From positions 1 through 64,000 of the forward strand of contig UQXL01000008.1 in assembly GCA_900545135.1 (NCBI GenBank): a DNA stretch of 64,000 nt. Direction: 5' to 3'. Position numbers and translations under genes: made by a program. This document shows, piece by piece, positions 1-8,097 of this stretch. The stretch is from an uncultured Eubacteriales bacterium. Its GTDB lineage: Bacteria > Bacillota > Clostridia > Peptostreptococcales > Anaerovoracaceae. The notes beneath the pieces were generated by a model. That model had not been told where the DNA came from and did no database searches. It saw only the letters and a list, made by a program, of their open reading frames with translations. The stretch's first letter is position 1. Each line of letters opens with the position of its first letter.

Positions 1-526
1 CAAAAATTTTTGTTCCCGTTACTCCGGCTACCAGATTGGCGCTGGAAGAAACAGGAGAGCATCTGTCTCCGAAATATATGCCTGACATTATAACTCCGGC
101 AGTCATCACCGGATCCACCCCTCCGCTTCTGGCTAAAGTCATAAAGATCACGCCTACCGTGCCGGCAGTGCCGAATGAAGTGCCGAGGGCGTAGCTCAGA
201 ACACATGACAATAAAAAAGTTATCAGCAAAAACAACGGCGGCACGATAATCTTCATGCCGTAGTATACAAATACAGTTATAGTGCCTGAAACTCTCCAAA
301 CCGCTGTGATTAGTCCTATTATCAGCATGACTTCTATCACCACGAGTGAATTCTTTATTCCTCCGACGCTCATATCAAGCATGGATTTCAGAGAAAAGCC
401 CTTTCTCCTGCCAACCGCAAGGAAGACGACAAGCCCCAGAAAAAGAGCCGGAATGGTGGATATTCCTGCTATCAGCGACAACACCATAAAAATTATAAAT
501 ATGCCGAACGCGATCAAAAGGTCCAT
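1..526 (-). CDS. NhaC-family Na+/H+ antiporter, N-terminal part (cut by window edge)
   Basis: This is the first ~175 residues of a multi-pass membrane antiporter; the gene runs off the left edge of the window. I read it by translating the minus strand from the ATG at 526, which follows a purine-rich AGAGGAAA ribosome binding site. Hydrophobic helices start at once (MDLLIAFGIFIIFMVLSLIA). The family-type glycine/serine motifs GTSFGTAGTVG and YFGDRCSPVSSSANL follow at about residues 118-170. Members of this family usually exchange Na+ for H+ and sometimes organic anions; the substrate here is unknown. The upstream gene on the same strand is the DUF1847 protein, 66 bases away, so the two probably share a transcript. 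It is one of four NhaC-type proteins in the window. Confidence 0.85.
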   Translation of the reverse strand, partial: MDLLIAFGIFIIFMVLSLIAGISTIPALFLGLVVFLAVGRRKGFSLKSMLDMSVGGIKNSLVVIEVMLIIGLITAVWRVSGTITVFVYYGMKIIVPPLFLLITFLLSCVLSYALGTSFGTAGTVGVIFMTLARSGGVDPVMTAGVIMSGIYFGDRCSPVSSSANLVAGVTGTKIF

Positions 527-592
527 GTTCTTTGTTTCCTCTGTCAAAGCATTATTTCCTGCGTCAAAGCGCTTCCTCCGCCAAAGCGCCGT

Positions 593-1219
593 CTATTTGA
601 GCAGCTTGCTGTAGTAAGAATCCAGCTGATAAAGCACGACGGCAGGATTATGACCTGTGACGCGGTCTTTGGTTACGAGCGTCGTCACAGGACCCTCGGC
701 ATATTTGTAAAACAAGCTATCATGACCTACGCACAAGCCTATGACCACCTTGAGGTCCGTCTTTTCTTCGTTCAGTATCTTGGCCTGGAGAATAGGATTG
801 CAGATGTAATTTCCTACGCCGCAGGACTTATCATCTATTCCTATTTCGCTCTTTGGCGTGGTTCCGGCTTTGCAGGCTACGCCGGTAACCTCAAAGCCGT
901 TGTGCCTGAGGATTTTGGCAAAAGCACCCGCTTCTTTCAGCAGCCCCACGCAGGTGGCGATACCTACCTTCTTATAGCCCATTTTCTTGGCGAATTCTAC
1001 TATCTCCTGCGCTCTCGGCCATATGCCGTAGCCTTCCGCTTCGACGCCGGCAGAAGCGACGGCTATTTTCTTGTTTTCTTCGTCTTCGTACTCTTTGAGA
1101 GCTTCGGCTTTGATTTTTTCATCCATGTTGACCGTTCTGCAAAAAGCAGGAAAATTGCCTTTTCCCTCATCGCAGAGTCCTGACGTGCAGTCTATGCAGC
1201 TGCGTTTGATATCGTCCAT
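593..1219 (-). CDS. DUF1847 family Cys-rich, probably metal-binding protein
   Basis: A 208-residue soluble protein matching the pattern of DUF1847. It has an N-terminal cysteine cluster (C8, C11, C16, C27), a central Rossmann-like stretch (KKVGIATCVGLLKEAG) and later cysteines in the CGVGNYIC and IGLCVGHDS regions. The family is described as metal-binding but has no proven function. The start at 1219 has a good GAGAGGAAAAG binding site. It precedes the cut NhaC antiporter on the same strand, so a joint role in ion or metabolite handling is possible but unproven. The assignment rests on the cysteine spacing and overall length. Confidence 0.75.
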   Translation of the reverse strand: MDDIKRSCIDCTSGLCDEGKGNFPAFCRTVNMDEKIKAEALKEYEDEENKKIAVASAGVEAEGYGIWPRAQEIVEFAKKMGYKKVGIATCVGLLKEAGAFAKILRHNGFEVTGVACKAGTTPKSEIGIDDKSCGVGNYICNPILQAKILNEEKTDLKVVIGLCVGHDSLFYKYAEGPVTTLVTKDRVTGHNPAVVLYQLDSYYSKLLK

Positions 1220-1278
1220 TCTCTTTTCCTCTCACGTTTTATCTTTATTTTACTATACACCCGCTGCCCGGGGTGAGG

Positions 1279-1335
1279 TCAAGTTATTTTTAACCATGTC
1301 CGGCTGCAGTCAAGTTATTTTTCGCCATGCCCGGC
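1279..1335. repeat. Two 26-nt near-tandem direct repeats upstream of the DUF1847 gene
   Basis: Copies at 1279-1304 and 1310-1335 differ at three positions. Each contains TCAAGTTATTTTT followed by CCATG. On the minus strand each copy carries AACTTGAC, so each contributes a TTGAC box that could act as a -35 element for the DUF1847-NhaC transcript. Confidence 0.7.
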
Positions 1336-1356
1336 GCGCGGTCAGGCTGTTTGCTG

Positions 1357-2700
1357 TCAATGACCGCCGGCTTTTTTAAATATCAAAGCCCCCAGACTCA
1401 CCAGACCCTCGGTCGCAGGGAAAGAAAGCCAGACTCCTGTCATACCGAACATTTCCGAAAGCAAAAAAGCCATCGGGATTATCAGTATCAGCCCTCTCGT
1501 TATGGAAATCACCTGCGCTGGAAGCCCTCTTTCCATCGATGTAAAATATACCGATATTATTATATTAAAGCCTACGAACATGACGGCCGTAAAATATATC
1601 CTGAGACCCGGCACGGCGATAGCCTGAAGTTCCGGATCCTTTTCGCTGTTGAAAATCGCAGCTGCCGGTTCCGCAAACACTAAAATCACCGCGTATATGA
1701 TCACAGAAAATACCGCCATCAGCGTGACTGCATACTTGAAAAACTTTTTTACCCCTTCCCGGTCTCCCTGCCCGTAGGCAGTGCTCAAAAGCGGCTGTGA
1801 GCCCTGGGCTATGCCGCTGTAGATGGACACCACCATCAGAGAAAGATTGGCTATGACTCCATAAGCCGCGACTCCCACGTTGCCTGAAATGCCCATGATT
1901 ATCATGTTGTACACGATTATGACGACGCTGGATGAGGCTTCCGTGACCAGCGACGGAAAACCCAGGGACAATGTGCTTTTTATCCTGGCAAATCTTATTT
2001 TTATAACGCAGGGTTTAAGCCTGTTTCTTTTGCTCAGCAAGTGCGACGAAAGTATGCACAGACTTATGATAGGAGCGAAGCATGTGGCTATAGCTGCCCC
2101 GAAGATGCCCATGTTCAGCGGGAAGATGAATACATAGTCCAGCACGATATTTGAAAGGCTGCCCGAAACCATCGCCATCATGGAAATCTGCGGGCTTCCG
2201 TCGTTCCTGACAAAACACTGCATTACATAATTCAGAATGAAAGCAGGCGCAAACAGAAGTATGGTTCGCATGTACGTATGTGTCATCTCGAAAGTTTCTT
2301 CATCAGCTCCCAGCAAGGAGGCGATTTTACCGCTGAAAAGAATACCCGCCGCTAAGAATACAAAGGCGGCGGCAGCAGCCATGAGCAAAGTGTTGGTAAA
2401 CACCGCCCTGGCTTCCTCATCCTCCCCTTTGCCGGCGGCGATGGAATACTTGGTAGCTCCGCCCATTCCCATCATCAGACCGCTTCCCGTAATGAAACCG
2501 AAAACGGGTATGGCCAGATTTAACGCGGCCAGGCCGTTTGTTCCCATGCCTTTGGCGACAAAGAATGTGTCGGCCAGTATGTAGCACGAAGTCGCCAGTG
2601 TGCCCATCACGTTCATCGAAGTGTATCTGGCAAATTTGCGCAGCCTTGCGTTCTGTTCCATAACTTTTTCATCTCGTTTAATGTCATCATTTTTTCTCAT
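1357..2700 (-). CDS. MATE family multidrug/metabolite efflux transporter
   Basis: A 447-residue integral membrane protein with two six-helix MatE halves, the usual size for the family. The N-terminal half contains the typical stretch around LADTFFVAKGMGTNGLAALN and the GGATKYSIAAGKGEDEEA segment, which resembles the conserved G-S-G loop of MATE pumps. MATE proteins export cationic drugs and metabolites using a Na+ or H+ gradient. The start at 2700 has an AGGAGAG site. It is flanked by genes on the same strand with gaps over 130 bases and appears to be monocistronic. The substrate cannot be predicted. Confidence 0.9.
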   Translation of the reverse strand: MRKNDDIKRDEKVMEQNARLRKFARYTSMNVMGTLATSCYILADTFFVAKGMGTNGLAALNLAIPVFGFITGSGLMMGMGGATKYSIAAGKGEDEEARAVFTNTLLMAAAAAFVFLAAGILFSGKIASLLGADEETFEMTHTYMRTILLFAPAFILNYVMQCFVRNDGSPQISMMAMVSGSLSNIVLDYVFIFPLNMGIFGAAIATCFAPIISLCILSSHLLSKRNRLKPCVIKIRFARIKSTLSLGFPSLVTEASSSVVIIVYNMIIMGISGNVGVAAYGVIANLSLMVVSIYSGIAQGSQPLLSTAYGQGDREGVKKFFKYAVTLMAVFSVIIYAVILVFAEPAAAIFNSEKDPELQAIAVPGLRIYFTAVMFVGFNIIISVYFTSMERGLPAQVISITRGLILIIPMAFLLSEMFGMTGVWLSFPATEGLVSLGALIFKKAGGH

Positions 2701-2871
2701 ACTTCTCTCCTTGTAAAAGAAAAACGCTGACGTACAGCATCTGCTAAAGGCCTATCGATGCTGAACACAGCGCTTAAAATCGCTCTTACCCGGCGGCAAG
2801 TTTAAATCACATTATTTTTGCTTGTTTTTAAAACGGCAGCAGTCTGTTGAAATTTGCAGCAGTCTGTCAGT

Positions 2872-4023
2872 CTACTCCCTGATGGTCACGTTTCTTTCCC
2901 TGAGCCTCCTGTTCACGTTTCCGCTTACCAGATTATATATCACTGCCGTAAGAGGTATAAAGAATATCATTCCCAGAAGCCCGAAGAAGTTGCCTCCCAC
3001 CAGCACTGCCACCAGTGTCCACAGAGCGGAAAGTCCCACCGAATTTCCCACCACATGAGGATATATGAACTGGTTCTCTATGAACTGCGCAACCTGGAAC
3101 ACTATTATGAACAGTATAACCTTAGCAGGAGATAAAAGCAAGACTAAAACGGCTCCTATCACGCATGACAACAGCGCCCCTATATATGGAATAAAGGACA
3201 GGACTCCCGTCATCACTCCTATGAGGCCGGCATACGGCATCTTGAATATGCTCAGAGAAATAAATATCAGAAAGCCGAGTATCACCGCCTCCACACACTG
3301 GCCCGAGAAGAATTTGGTGTAAGTGTCGTTCACCATCTTTCCCACAGCGCATATCTTATCCGCTATGTCTCTCCTGCAGTATCCGTAGAGGACTTTTTTG
3401 CTCTGGCGCAGCAAATCGTCTTTGCTGAGAAGCACATATATGGCTATTATCAGGCCGAAGCCTGCCGTTATCATATTTGAAACGGTCGCTGTCGTTATTC
3501 CTACTATCGAATCCATCACCGTGCCCACGCCGCCTATGGCGCCTTCCAGCAGGGCTTTAAAGTCGAAGTCCGCCAGCCAGTCGGTGAATGCGTCAAGGTT
3601 CCATTCCTGACTGCGGAGAAAATCTATCCACTGAGGAATCTTGACTTCTGCCGCGGCATAGACGCTGGATACCGAGCTTACCAGTTCAGGTATCAGCAGC
3701 GTGAACATCAGAAAAAAGACGAGTATTATGCATATAAACGTCGACAGCAGGCTTATGCCGTGCAGCCCCCTGATTTTTCCTTTTGTTTTTCCGCCCTTGC
3801 TTTGTTTTTTCAGCAGTTTCCCGAAAATCCTGCCATAGAGTTTTTCAAAGGCTTTCATCGGAACGTTTATCACGAAAGCCAGCACCAGGCCCACTATCAC
3901 AGGCAGCGTCAGAGATATCAGGTCCCTCAAAGAGCCTATGACAGAGCCCAGATTCATCAGGACCGCATAGGCGACGACGCCGAAGGCTATGAATCCCAAA
4001 ATTCTTTTATTCTCTTTTCCCAT
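2872..4023 (-). CDS. AI-2E family transporter (YtvI/PerM-like permease)
   Basis: A 383-residue membrane protein of the AI-2E/PerM family. It has two N-terminal helices, a charged cytosolic linker at about residues 60-90 (KLLKKQSKGGKTKGKIRG), a long extracytosolic helical section, and the conserved C-terminal helices with IPYIGALLSCVIGAVL and FFGLLGMIFFIPLTAVIYNL. Some family members export autoinducer-2 and others are Na+/H+ antiporters or of unknown role, so the family name should not be read as a function. The start has a GGGGAGAAAAC site. The gene for the small three-CxC protein lies 24 bases upstream, so they may be co-transcribed. Confidence 0.88.
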   Translation of the reverse strand: MGKENKRILGFIAFGVVAYAVLMNLGSVIGSLRDLISLTLPVIVGLVLAFVINVPMKAFEKLYGRIFGKLLKKQSKGGKTKGKIRGLHGISLLSTFICIILVFFLMFTLLIPELVSSVSSVYAAAEVKIPQWIDFLRSQEWNLDAFTDWLADFDFKALLEGAIGGVGTVMDSIVGITTATVSNMITAGFGLIIAIYVLLSKDDLLRQSKKVLYGYCRRDIADKICAVGKMVNDTYTKFFSGQCVEAVILGFLIFISLSIFKMPYAGLIGVMTGVLSFIPYIGALLSCVIGAVLVLLLSPAKVILFIIVFQVAQFIENQFIYPHVVGNSVGLSALWTLVAVLVGGNFFGLLGMIFFIPLTAVIYNLVSGNVNRRLRERNVTIRE

Positions 4024-4047
4024 CTGGTTTTCTCCCCTTTAGTAAAA

Positions 4048-4245
4048 TTACTTGGATTTATAGTACAGCATGCAGTGGCAGAATCCCTCAAAGTCAGGAT
4101 CCTTTATCTGCGCTTTGAATTCCTCGCACATGCATTTGTTTTCCTCAATGCGTTCCCTCCTGCACGGACAGTATCCCCCTGTATGCTCAAGGCCTTCTTT
4201 TATAGCCTTGACTATCTCAGCATCCTTGTTCAAGGTTACTTTCAT
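4048..4245 (-). CDS. Mini protein like the ferredoxin-thioredoxin reductase catalytic subunit
   Basis: A 65-residue protein with three CxC pairs: C26-P-C28, C38-M-C40 and C56-H-C58. This order and the closing CHC match the catalytic subunit of ferredoxin:thioredoxin reductase, which holds a 4Fe-4S cluster beside a redox-active disulfide. The spacing between the first two pairs is shorter than in plant FTR (9 residues rather than about 16), as in bacterial short forms. A GGAGGT site lies before the ATG. No partner variable subunit is visible nearby. The likely role is ferredoxin-linked disulfide reduction, inferred from the cysteines only. Confidence 0.75.
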   Translation of the reverse strand: MKVTLNKDAEIVKAIKEGLEHTGGYCPCRRERIEENKCMCEEFKAQIKDPDFEGFCHCMLYYKSK

Positions 4246-4353
4246 CTAATACCTCCAATTTCAGATTATATTTGCAGTATATCACATTTTATCTGTGTTT
4301 GGTATAAATTCAGTGTTATAATATTTTTATGTGAAAAGAAAGGAGACGTTCCT

Positions 4354-5196
4354 ATGCTGCAGATCATAACCACGGAACATTTCAGAGAAAATATCGCTGA
4401 TTACGGAAATCACAGGGAAATGCTGAGGAGCTTGAAATCCATCAGATACTGCAAAGCTGAAACTTACGCTGATTCCATAGAGGGAATAATGCGCGTGCCA
4501 AGAAAGGACAGCAGCCGCGAGCCTCTGCTGTCTTTCGGCTTTTACATGTCCAGCAGCGGCCTGACACTCATAAGCGACAGCAGCGGGCTTAGAACGTATA
4601 TTGAAAAGCATAAAAACTACATAGGCGAGAACGCTCCCCCGGAAAAGCTGCTGCTCCTGCTCTTTGAAAAAATCATCGAGGACGACGTTCTGTATCTTTC
4701 TCATATCGACATGTCCATGGACGAGATGGAAGAAAGGCTGCTTTCAGGAGACGACGAGGGTTTTCTCCACGAACTTACGAAATTCCGAAGAAAGCTTTCC
4801 GAGCTCAACGCGTTTTATGTGCAGACGGAAGAAATAATGGGCGCTCTCCTGTCGGAAATATGCTCCGGCCTGATTGCTGAAAGAGCTTCCTGGCAGGAAC
4901 TTTCATCGAGGCTGGGCAGGCTGCAGAGCTATGTGGGGCTCCTCCACGAATATGCTCTCCAGCTCACTGAGCTTTATCAGTCGGAGCAGGCTGCCAAGCA
5001 GAACAAGGTCATGGGCATACTTACGGTAGTCACGACCATCTTTCTTCCTCTGACGCTCCTCACAGGCTGGTATGGCATGAACTTTTCCAGCATGCCTGAA
5101 ATCCACTGGAAGTACGGTTATCTCTGCGCAGCCTGTGCTGCCGCCGCCATCGTCATCGGCGAGATAATCTACTTCAGGAAGAAAAAGCTTCTCTAG
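4354..5196 (+). CDS. CorA-like divalent cation transporter
   Basis: A 280-residue protein with a long cytosolic helical domain and two C-terminal membrane helices. The CorA signature is present as YGMNF after LLTGW, followed by a short periplasmic-type loop and a second helix ending in the basic tail FRKKKLL. CorA channels carry Mg2+ (or Co2+/Ni2+) as pentamers. The frame is open far upstream (to 3760), but that part overlaps the antisense AI-2E gene. The ATG at 4354 follows GAAAGGAGA and matches the family N-terminus, so I place the start there. A TATAAT box lies at 4317-4322. It is divergent from the three-CxC protein. Confidence 0.88.
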   Translation: MLQIITTEHFRENIADYGNHREMLRSLKSIRYCKAETYADSIEGIMRVPRKDSSREPLLSFGFYMSSSGLTLISDSSGLRTYIEKHKNYIGENAPPEKLLLLLFEKIIEDDVLYLSHIDMSMDEMEERLLSGDDEGFLHELTKFRRKLSELNAFYVQTEEIMGALLSEICSGLIAERASWQELSSRLGRLQSYVGLLHEYALQLTELYQSEQAAKQNKVMGILTVVTTIFLPLTLLTGWYGMNFSSMPEIHWKYGYLCAACAAAAIVIGEIIYFRKKKLL

Positions 5197-5283
5197 CGCG
5201 GCGAGTGAGAGGCGGCGGTTGTTTTCTATGCTTCTCCTTATCGGCAGGCTGCCGTCGGCAGCTATCCGTGCCTTTCTTTATCG

Positions 5284-5325
5284 AAAGTGATAAATATTAT
5301 CTATTGGGATAATATTTATCACTTT
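5284..5325. terminator. 17-bp perfect inverted repeat: terminator of corA or upstream activator site
   Basis: AAAGTGATAAATATTAT at 5284-5300 is repeated in inverse complement at 5309-5325 with an 8-base spacer, and is followed by T-rich sequence. It lies 88 bases after the corA stop, so it can be a Rho-independent terminator. The stem is very A/T-rich, and its centre lies about 65 bases upstream of the sigma-54 promoter at 5365. A binding site for an enhancer-binding protein is therefore an equally good reading. Confidence 0.7.
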
Positions 5326-5364
5326 TTTATTGCTCCGGCCTTGCAATTTCAAGCAAAAATGACA

Positions 5365-5380
5365 TGGCATATTTTTTGCT
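5365..5380 (+). promoter_or_regulatory. Sigma-54 (-24/-12) promoter
   Basis: TGGCATATTTTTTGCT matches the sigma-54 consensus TGGCAC-N5-TTGCW with the invariant GG and GC at the right spacing. It ends 50 bases before the NhaC start and would place the transcript start near 5392. It implies control by an enhancer-binding protein; one complete activator of this type is encoded at 49628-51052. Confidence 0.75.
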
Positions 5381-5430
5381 GTACATACCTTGCGTAGTGC
5401 AATAAAACAGAAAGGAGATTATTTGCTATC

Positions 5431-6936
5431 ATGGATTATGGTATTTTATCATTATTGCCCATAGCTCTTACCATCGTAATTGCAATGTGGCTGAAAAATA
5501 TTTCAATTGCACTTTTTGTCGGCGCTTTTGCAGGTCTTTTACTTATGTCAGGCGGAAATCCTTTCGACGCTATGATGTCTTATGTCATCGACCACCTGGT
5601 TCCTAACATGACCGATTCATACTGCGCCGAAGTCCTCATACTGCTTATCTTTATCGGCGGTTTCGTAAAGCTGCTTGAAGTGTCGGGAGGCGCGCATGCG
5701 TTTGCAGCCAGCGTCGGACGCTTCGTCAACAGCCGCGCCAAGGCGCAGATGGCAGGCTGGGTAGCCGGCATCATGATCTTCTTCTCCGACATAGGAAGCC
5801 CGATCATCGCAGGCCCGATCGTACAGCCTCTGACTGACAAGATGAAAGTTTCCAGAGAAAAGCTGGCCTGGATCCTGGATACCACAGCTTCTCCCCTTTC
5901 CATTCTCGTTCCGTTCCTCGGCTGGGGAGCTTACATAATGGGTCTGATGGGAACTGAATTTCAGGCTACGGGTTACGACGCGTCAGAGTGGGATATGCTG
6001 CTCAAAGCATGGCCGTTCCAATTCTACGCCCTGCTTTCTCTCTTTATGGTACCGCTGGTTGCTTTCACAAAGAAAGAATTCGGTCCTATGTACAAGGCTG
6101 AAAAAAGAGCTCTTGCCGGTCAGGTTTCTCCTGGAGGACACGTGGGTGAAGCTGTAAAGATAGACACGGATGCCAAGATGGAAAACAGCAGGCCTATGGT
6201 CATGATCATACCCCTGCTGATAATGGTTGGAACTCTCTGTTTCATGCTCTGCCCTCAGGGCTTTCCGTTCAAATCCGTAGATGACGACGCGCTCCGCGGA
6301 GCTCTGATCACAGGTTTTGTATTCGGCTCAGTCGCCAACATCATTCTCGTCGTCATACTTAAGATAAAATCTTTCAAAAGTATATGTCAAGACTACGTAT
6401 CAGGCCTTGAAAGCATCGCCAGCGTATTCATCGTTTTACTTCTTGCCTGGGTGCTGAGCAGCGTGACCAAAGCCATGGGCGGTCCGGAATTCGTAGTAAA
6501 TCTGCTTCAGGACAACGTTCCGGCATGGATACTGCCTGTCATCATCTTCGCGGCAAGCGCGGTTATATCTTTCTCCACCGGTTCTTCCTGGGGAACATTC
6601 GCCATCATGATGACCATCGCTGTGCCTGCAGCCATTGCTTTAAACGCGCCGATGCATGTTGCCGTAGCTTCCGTACTGTCGGGCGGCCTCTTCGGCGACC
6701 ACTGCTCGCCTATTTCAGATACGACTATATTATCAGCCAACGGAGCCCGCTGCGACCTTTTGGCACACGTAAAGACCCAGCTTCCTTACGCCCTCATGGT
6801 AGGATGCGTCACTATAGTCACTTACGCGATTGCAGGTCTTACCGGCAGCATACTCGCACTGCCTGTCGGCATAGCTCTGTTGATCATCACCGTTTTAACC
6901 CTTTCCAAACTATATGGAAAGAAAGTTGAAGAATAA
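5431..6936 (+). CDS. NhaC-family Na+/H+ antiporter
   Basis: A 501-residue antiporter with about a dozen hydrophobic helices. Family landmarks include FSDIGSPIIAGPIVQPLTDK (about residue 116 on), TTASPLSILVPFLGWGAYIMG, FSTGSSWGTFAIMMTIAVP and GGLFGDHCSPISDTTILSA. Length is normal for the family. It starts MDYGILSLLP, nearly the same as the antiporter at 57515, so the two are close paralogues. It sits behind a sigma-54 promoter and is followed, 228 bases later on the same strand, by a guanidino-group-modifying enzyme and a PLP protein. Family members exchange Na+ or H+, in some cases for organic acids. A role in moving the substrate or product of the neighbouring enzyme is inferred, not shown. 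Confidence 0.92.
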   Translation: MDYGILSLLPIALTIVIAMWLKNISIALFVGAFAGLLLMSGGNPFDAMMSYVIDHLVPNMTDSYCAEVLILLIFIGGFVKLLEVSGGAHAFAASVGRFVNSRAKAQMAGWVAGIMIFFSDIGSPIIAGPIVQPLTDKMKVSREKLAWILDTTASPLSILVPFLGWGAYIMGLMGTEFQATGYDASEWDMLLKAWPFQFYALLSLFMVPLVAFTKKEFGPMYKAEKRALAGQVSPGGHVGEAVKIDTDAKMENSRPMVMIIPLLIMVGTLCFMLCPQGFPFKSVDDDALRGALITGFVFGSVANIILVVILKIKSFKSICQDYVSGLESIASVFIVLLLAWVLSSVTKAMGGPEFVVNLLQDNVPAWILPVIIFAASAVISFSTGSSWGTFAIMMTIAVPAAIALNAPMHVAVASVLSGGLFGDHCSPISDTTILSANGARCDLLAHVKTQLPYALMVGCVTIVTYAIAGLTGSILALPVGIALLIITVLTLSKLYGKKVEE

Positions 6937-7019
6937 ACCGCAAACAAGAATAAACTGCAAACAAGTACAACTAATTGCAATATCAGGAAAACGCTCATTC
7001 TTGAAGCGCATGATTCGGT

Positions 7020-7137
7020 CCGGCGCGAGAACTGATGCTTTCTTAGAGACAACTACTTCACCTATATCTCGCGCCGGGCTGCAATGCCAGATCGGCCGCC
7101 GGTCATACAGCTGCCGCCGGCAGCGCGTTTTCCGGCC
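7020..7137 (+). promoter_or_regulatory. Structured leader region with 11-bp inverted repeat
   Basis: CCGGCGCGAGA at 7020-7030 pairs perfectly with TCTCGCGCCGG at 7067-7077 across a 36-base loop. It is followed by a second G/C-rich block at 7091-7137 with repeated CCGCCGG/GCCGG that can also fold. No T-run follows, so it is not a simple terminator. It lies directly before the guanidino-enzyme gene and may be a cis-acting RNA. It does not match a riboswitch I know. Confidence 0.4.
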
Positions 7138-7164
7138 TGAAATATAAAAAAGGAGAGAGAAGCC

Positions 7165-8094
7165 ATGGAAAAGTTCAACACTTTTTACGAAGACATGCCC
7201 GCTGTTTGGGGCGACAATTACAGCGTTACTTCTGAGATAGGAAAGCTCCGCACAGTCATGGTGCACCGTCCGGGAAAAGAAATAGAAAATATCACCGACC
7301 CCAGTGCCATCTATTTCCGCGATTTCATAGACGTGGACAAAGCCCGCTGGGAACACGACCAGCTGGTAAAGGTATATAAAGATCACGGCGTGACAGTCTA
7401 CAACGTAGATGAGACAGACCCCGGCTGCCCTAACGCCATGTACTGCCACGACCTGATACTCGGTACTCCTGAGGGGGTCATCATCACCAGACCCGGAATC
7501 AAAATCCGCCACAATGAAGTAAAATACGTCGCTCAGGAAGCCGCCAGACACGGCGTTCCCATAGTCAGAACCGTCCACGGAAACGGCATTTTCGACGGCG
7601 CCTGCGCCACGTGGGTAGACCGCGAAACGGTTATCGTCGGAACAGGCTCCCGCTGCAATCAGGCAGGTCTTGAACAGGTGAGCGAGACTTTCCGTCAGAT
7701 GGGCGTAAAAAACATCATCACCTTGAGCATAGCGAGAAACCAAAATCATCTCGACGGTTTTCTTTCCATCGTGGACACTCATGTCGCCGTTACATACCCT
7801 TACATCACGCCTGATATCATCTATGAGGAATTGGAAAAGCGCGGCTTTGAATTCGTAGAGATTCCTGCCTTCGAGGAAAAAATCAACTTCGCGGCCAATT
7901 CCGTAGCCCTCGAGCCCGGAAAGATCATAATGCCTAAAGGTTCTCCGCGCACTGTGGAACTGCTGAATAAGAAAGGCATAGAAGTCATCGAGCTGGATCT
8001 GGATGAGATCAAGAAAGGCGGCGGCTCCGTTCACTGTCTGACCGCTTTCTTAAAGCGAGATGATATTCCTGTTTACCCTGTTTGCGAGGGCTAA
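7165..8094 (+). CDS. Guanidino-group-modifying enzyme (amidinotransferase / arginine deiminase superfamily)
   Basis: A 309-residue protein of the alpha/beta-propeller guanidino-modifying superfamily (arginine deiminase, DDAH, amidinotransferases). The likely catalytic set is visible: D144 in GIFDGACA, H195 in NQNHLDGFLSIVD, and the nucleophilic C291 in GGGSVHCLTAFL. It is much shorter than classical arginine deiminase (about 400 residues), and the usual FxRD loop reads YCHDL. The enzyme probably hydrolyses or transfers an amidino group from arginine or a relative; the exact substrate is open. The start follows AAAAAGGAGAGAG. The downstream PLP gene begins three bases after its stop, so the two are co-translated, and an NhaC antiporter lies upstream. 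Confidence 0.82.
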   Translation: MEKFNTFYEDMPAVWGDNYSVTSEIGKLRTVMVHRPGKEIENITDPSAIYFRDFIDVDKARWEHDQLVKVYKDHGVTVYNVDETDPGCPNAMYCHDLILGTPEGVIITRPGIKIRHNEVKYVAQEAARHGVPIVRTVHGNGIFDGACATWVDRETVIVGTGSRCNQAGLEQVSETFRQMGVKNIITLSIARNQNHLDGFLSIVDTHVAVTYPYITPDIIYEELEKRGFEFVEIPAFEEKINFAANSVALEPGKIIMPKGSPRTVELLNKKGIEVIELDLDEIKKGGGSVHCLTAFLKRDDIPVYPVCEG

Positions 8095-8097
8095 GCC

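Noticed and set aside
3760..4353. N-terminal extension of CorA
   Set aside because: This part overlaps the antisense AI-2E gene and the small FTR-like gene; the ATG at 4354 has the ribosome binding site and the family start.
6910..8034. Long minus-strand frame opposite NhaC and the guanidino enzyme
   Set aside because: It mirrors the coding genes on the other strand, has no recognisable motif and no ribosome binding site.
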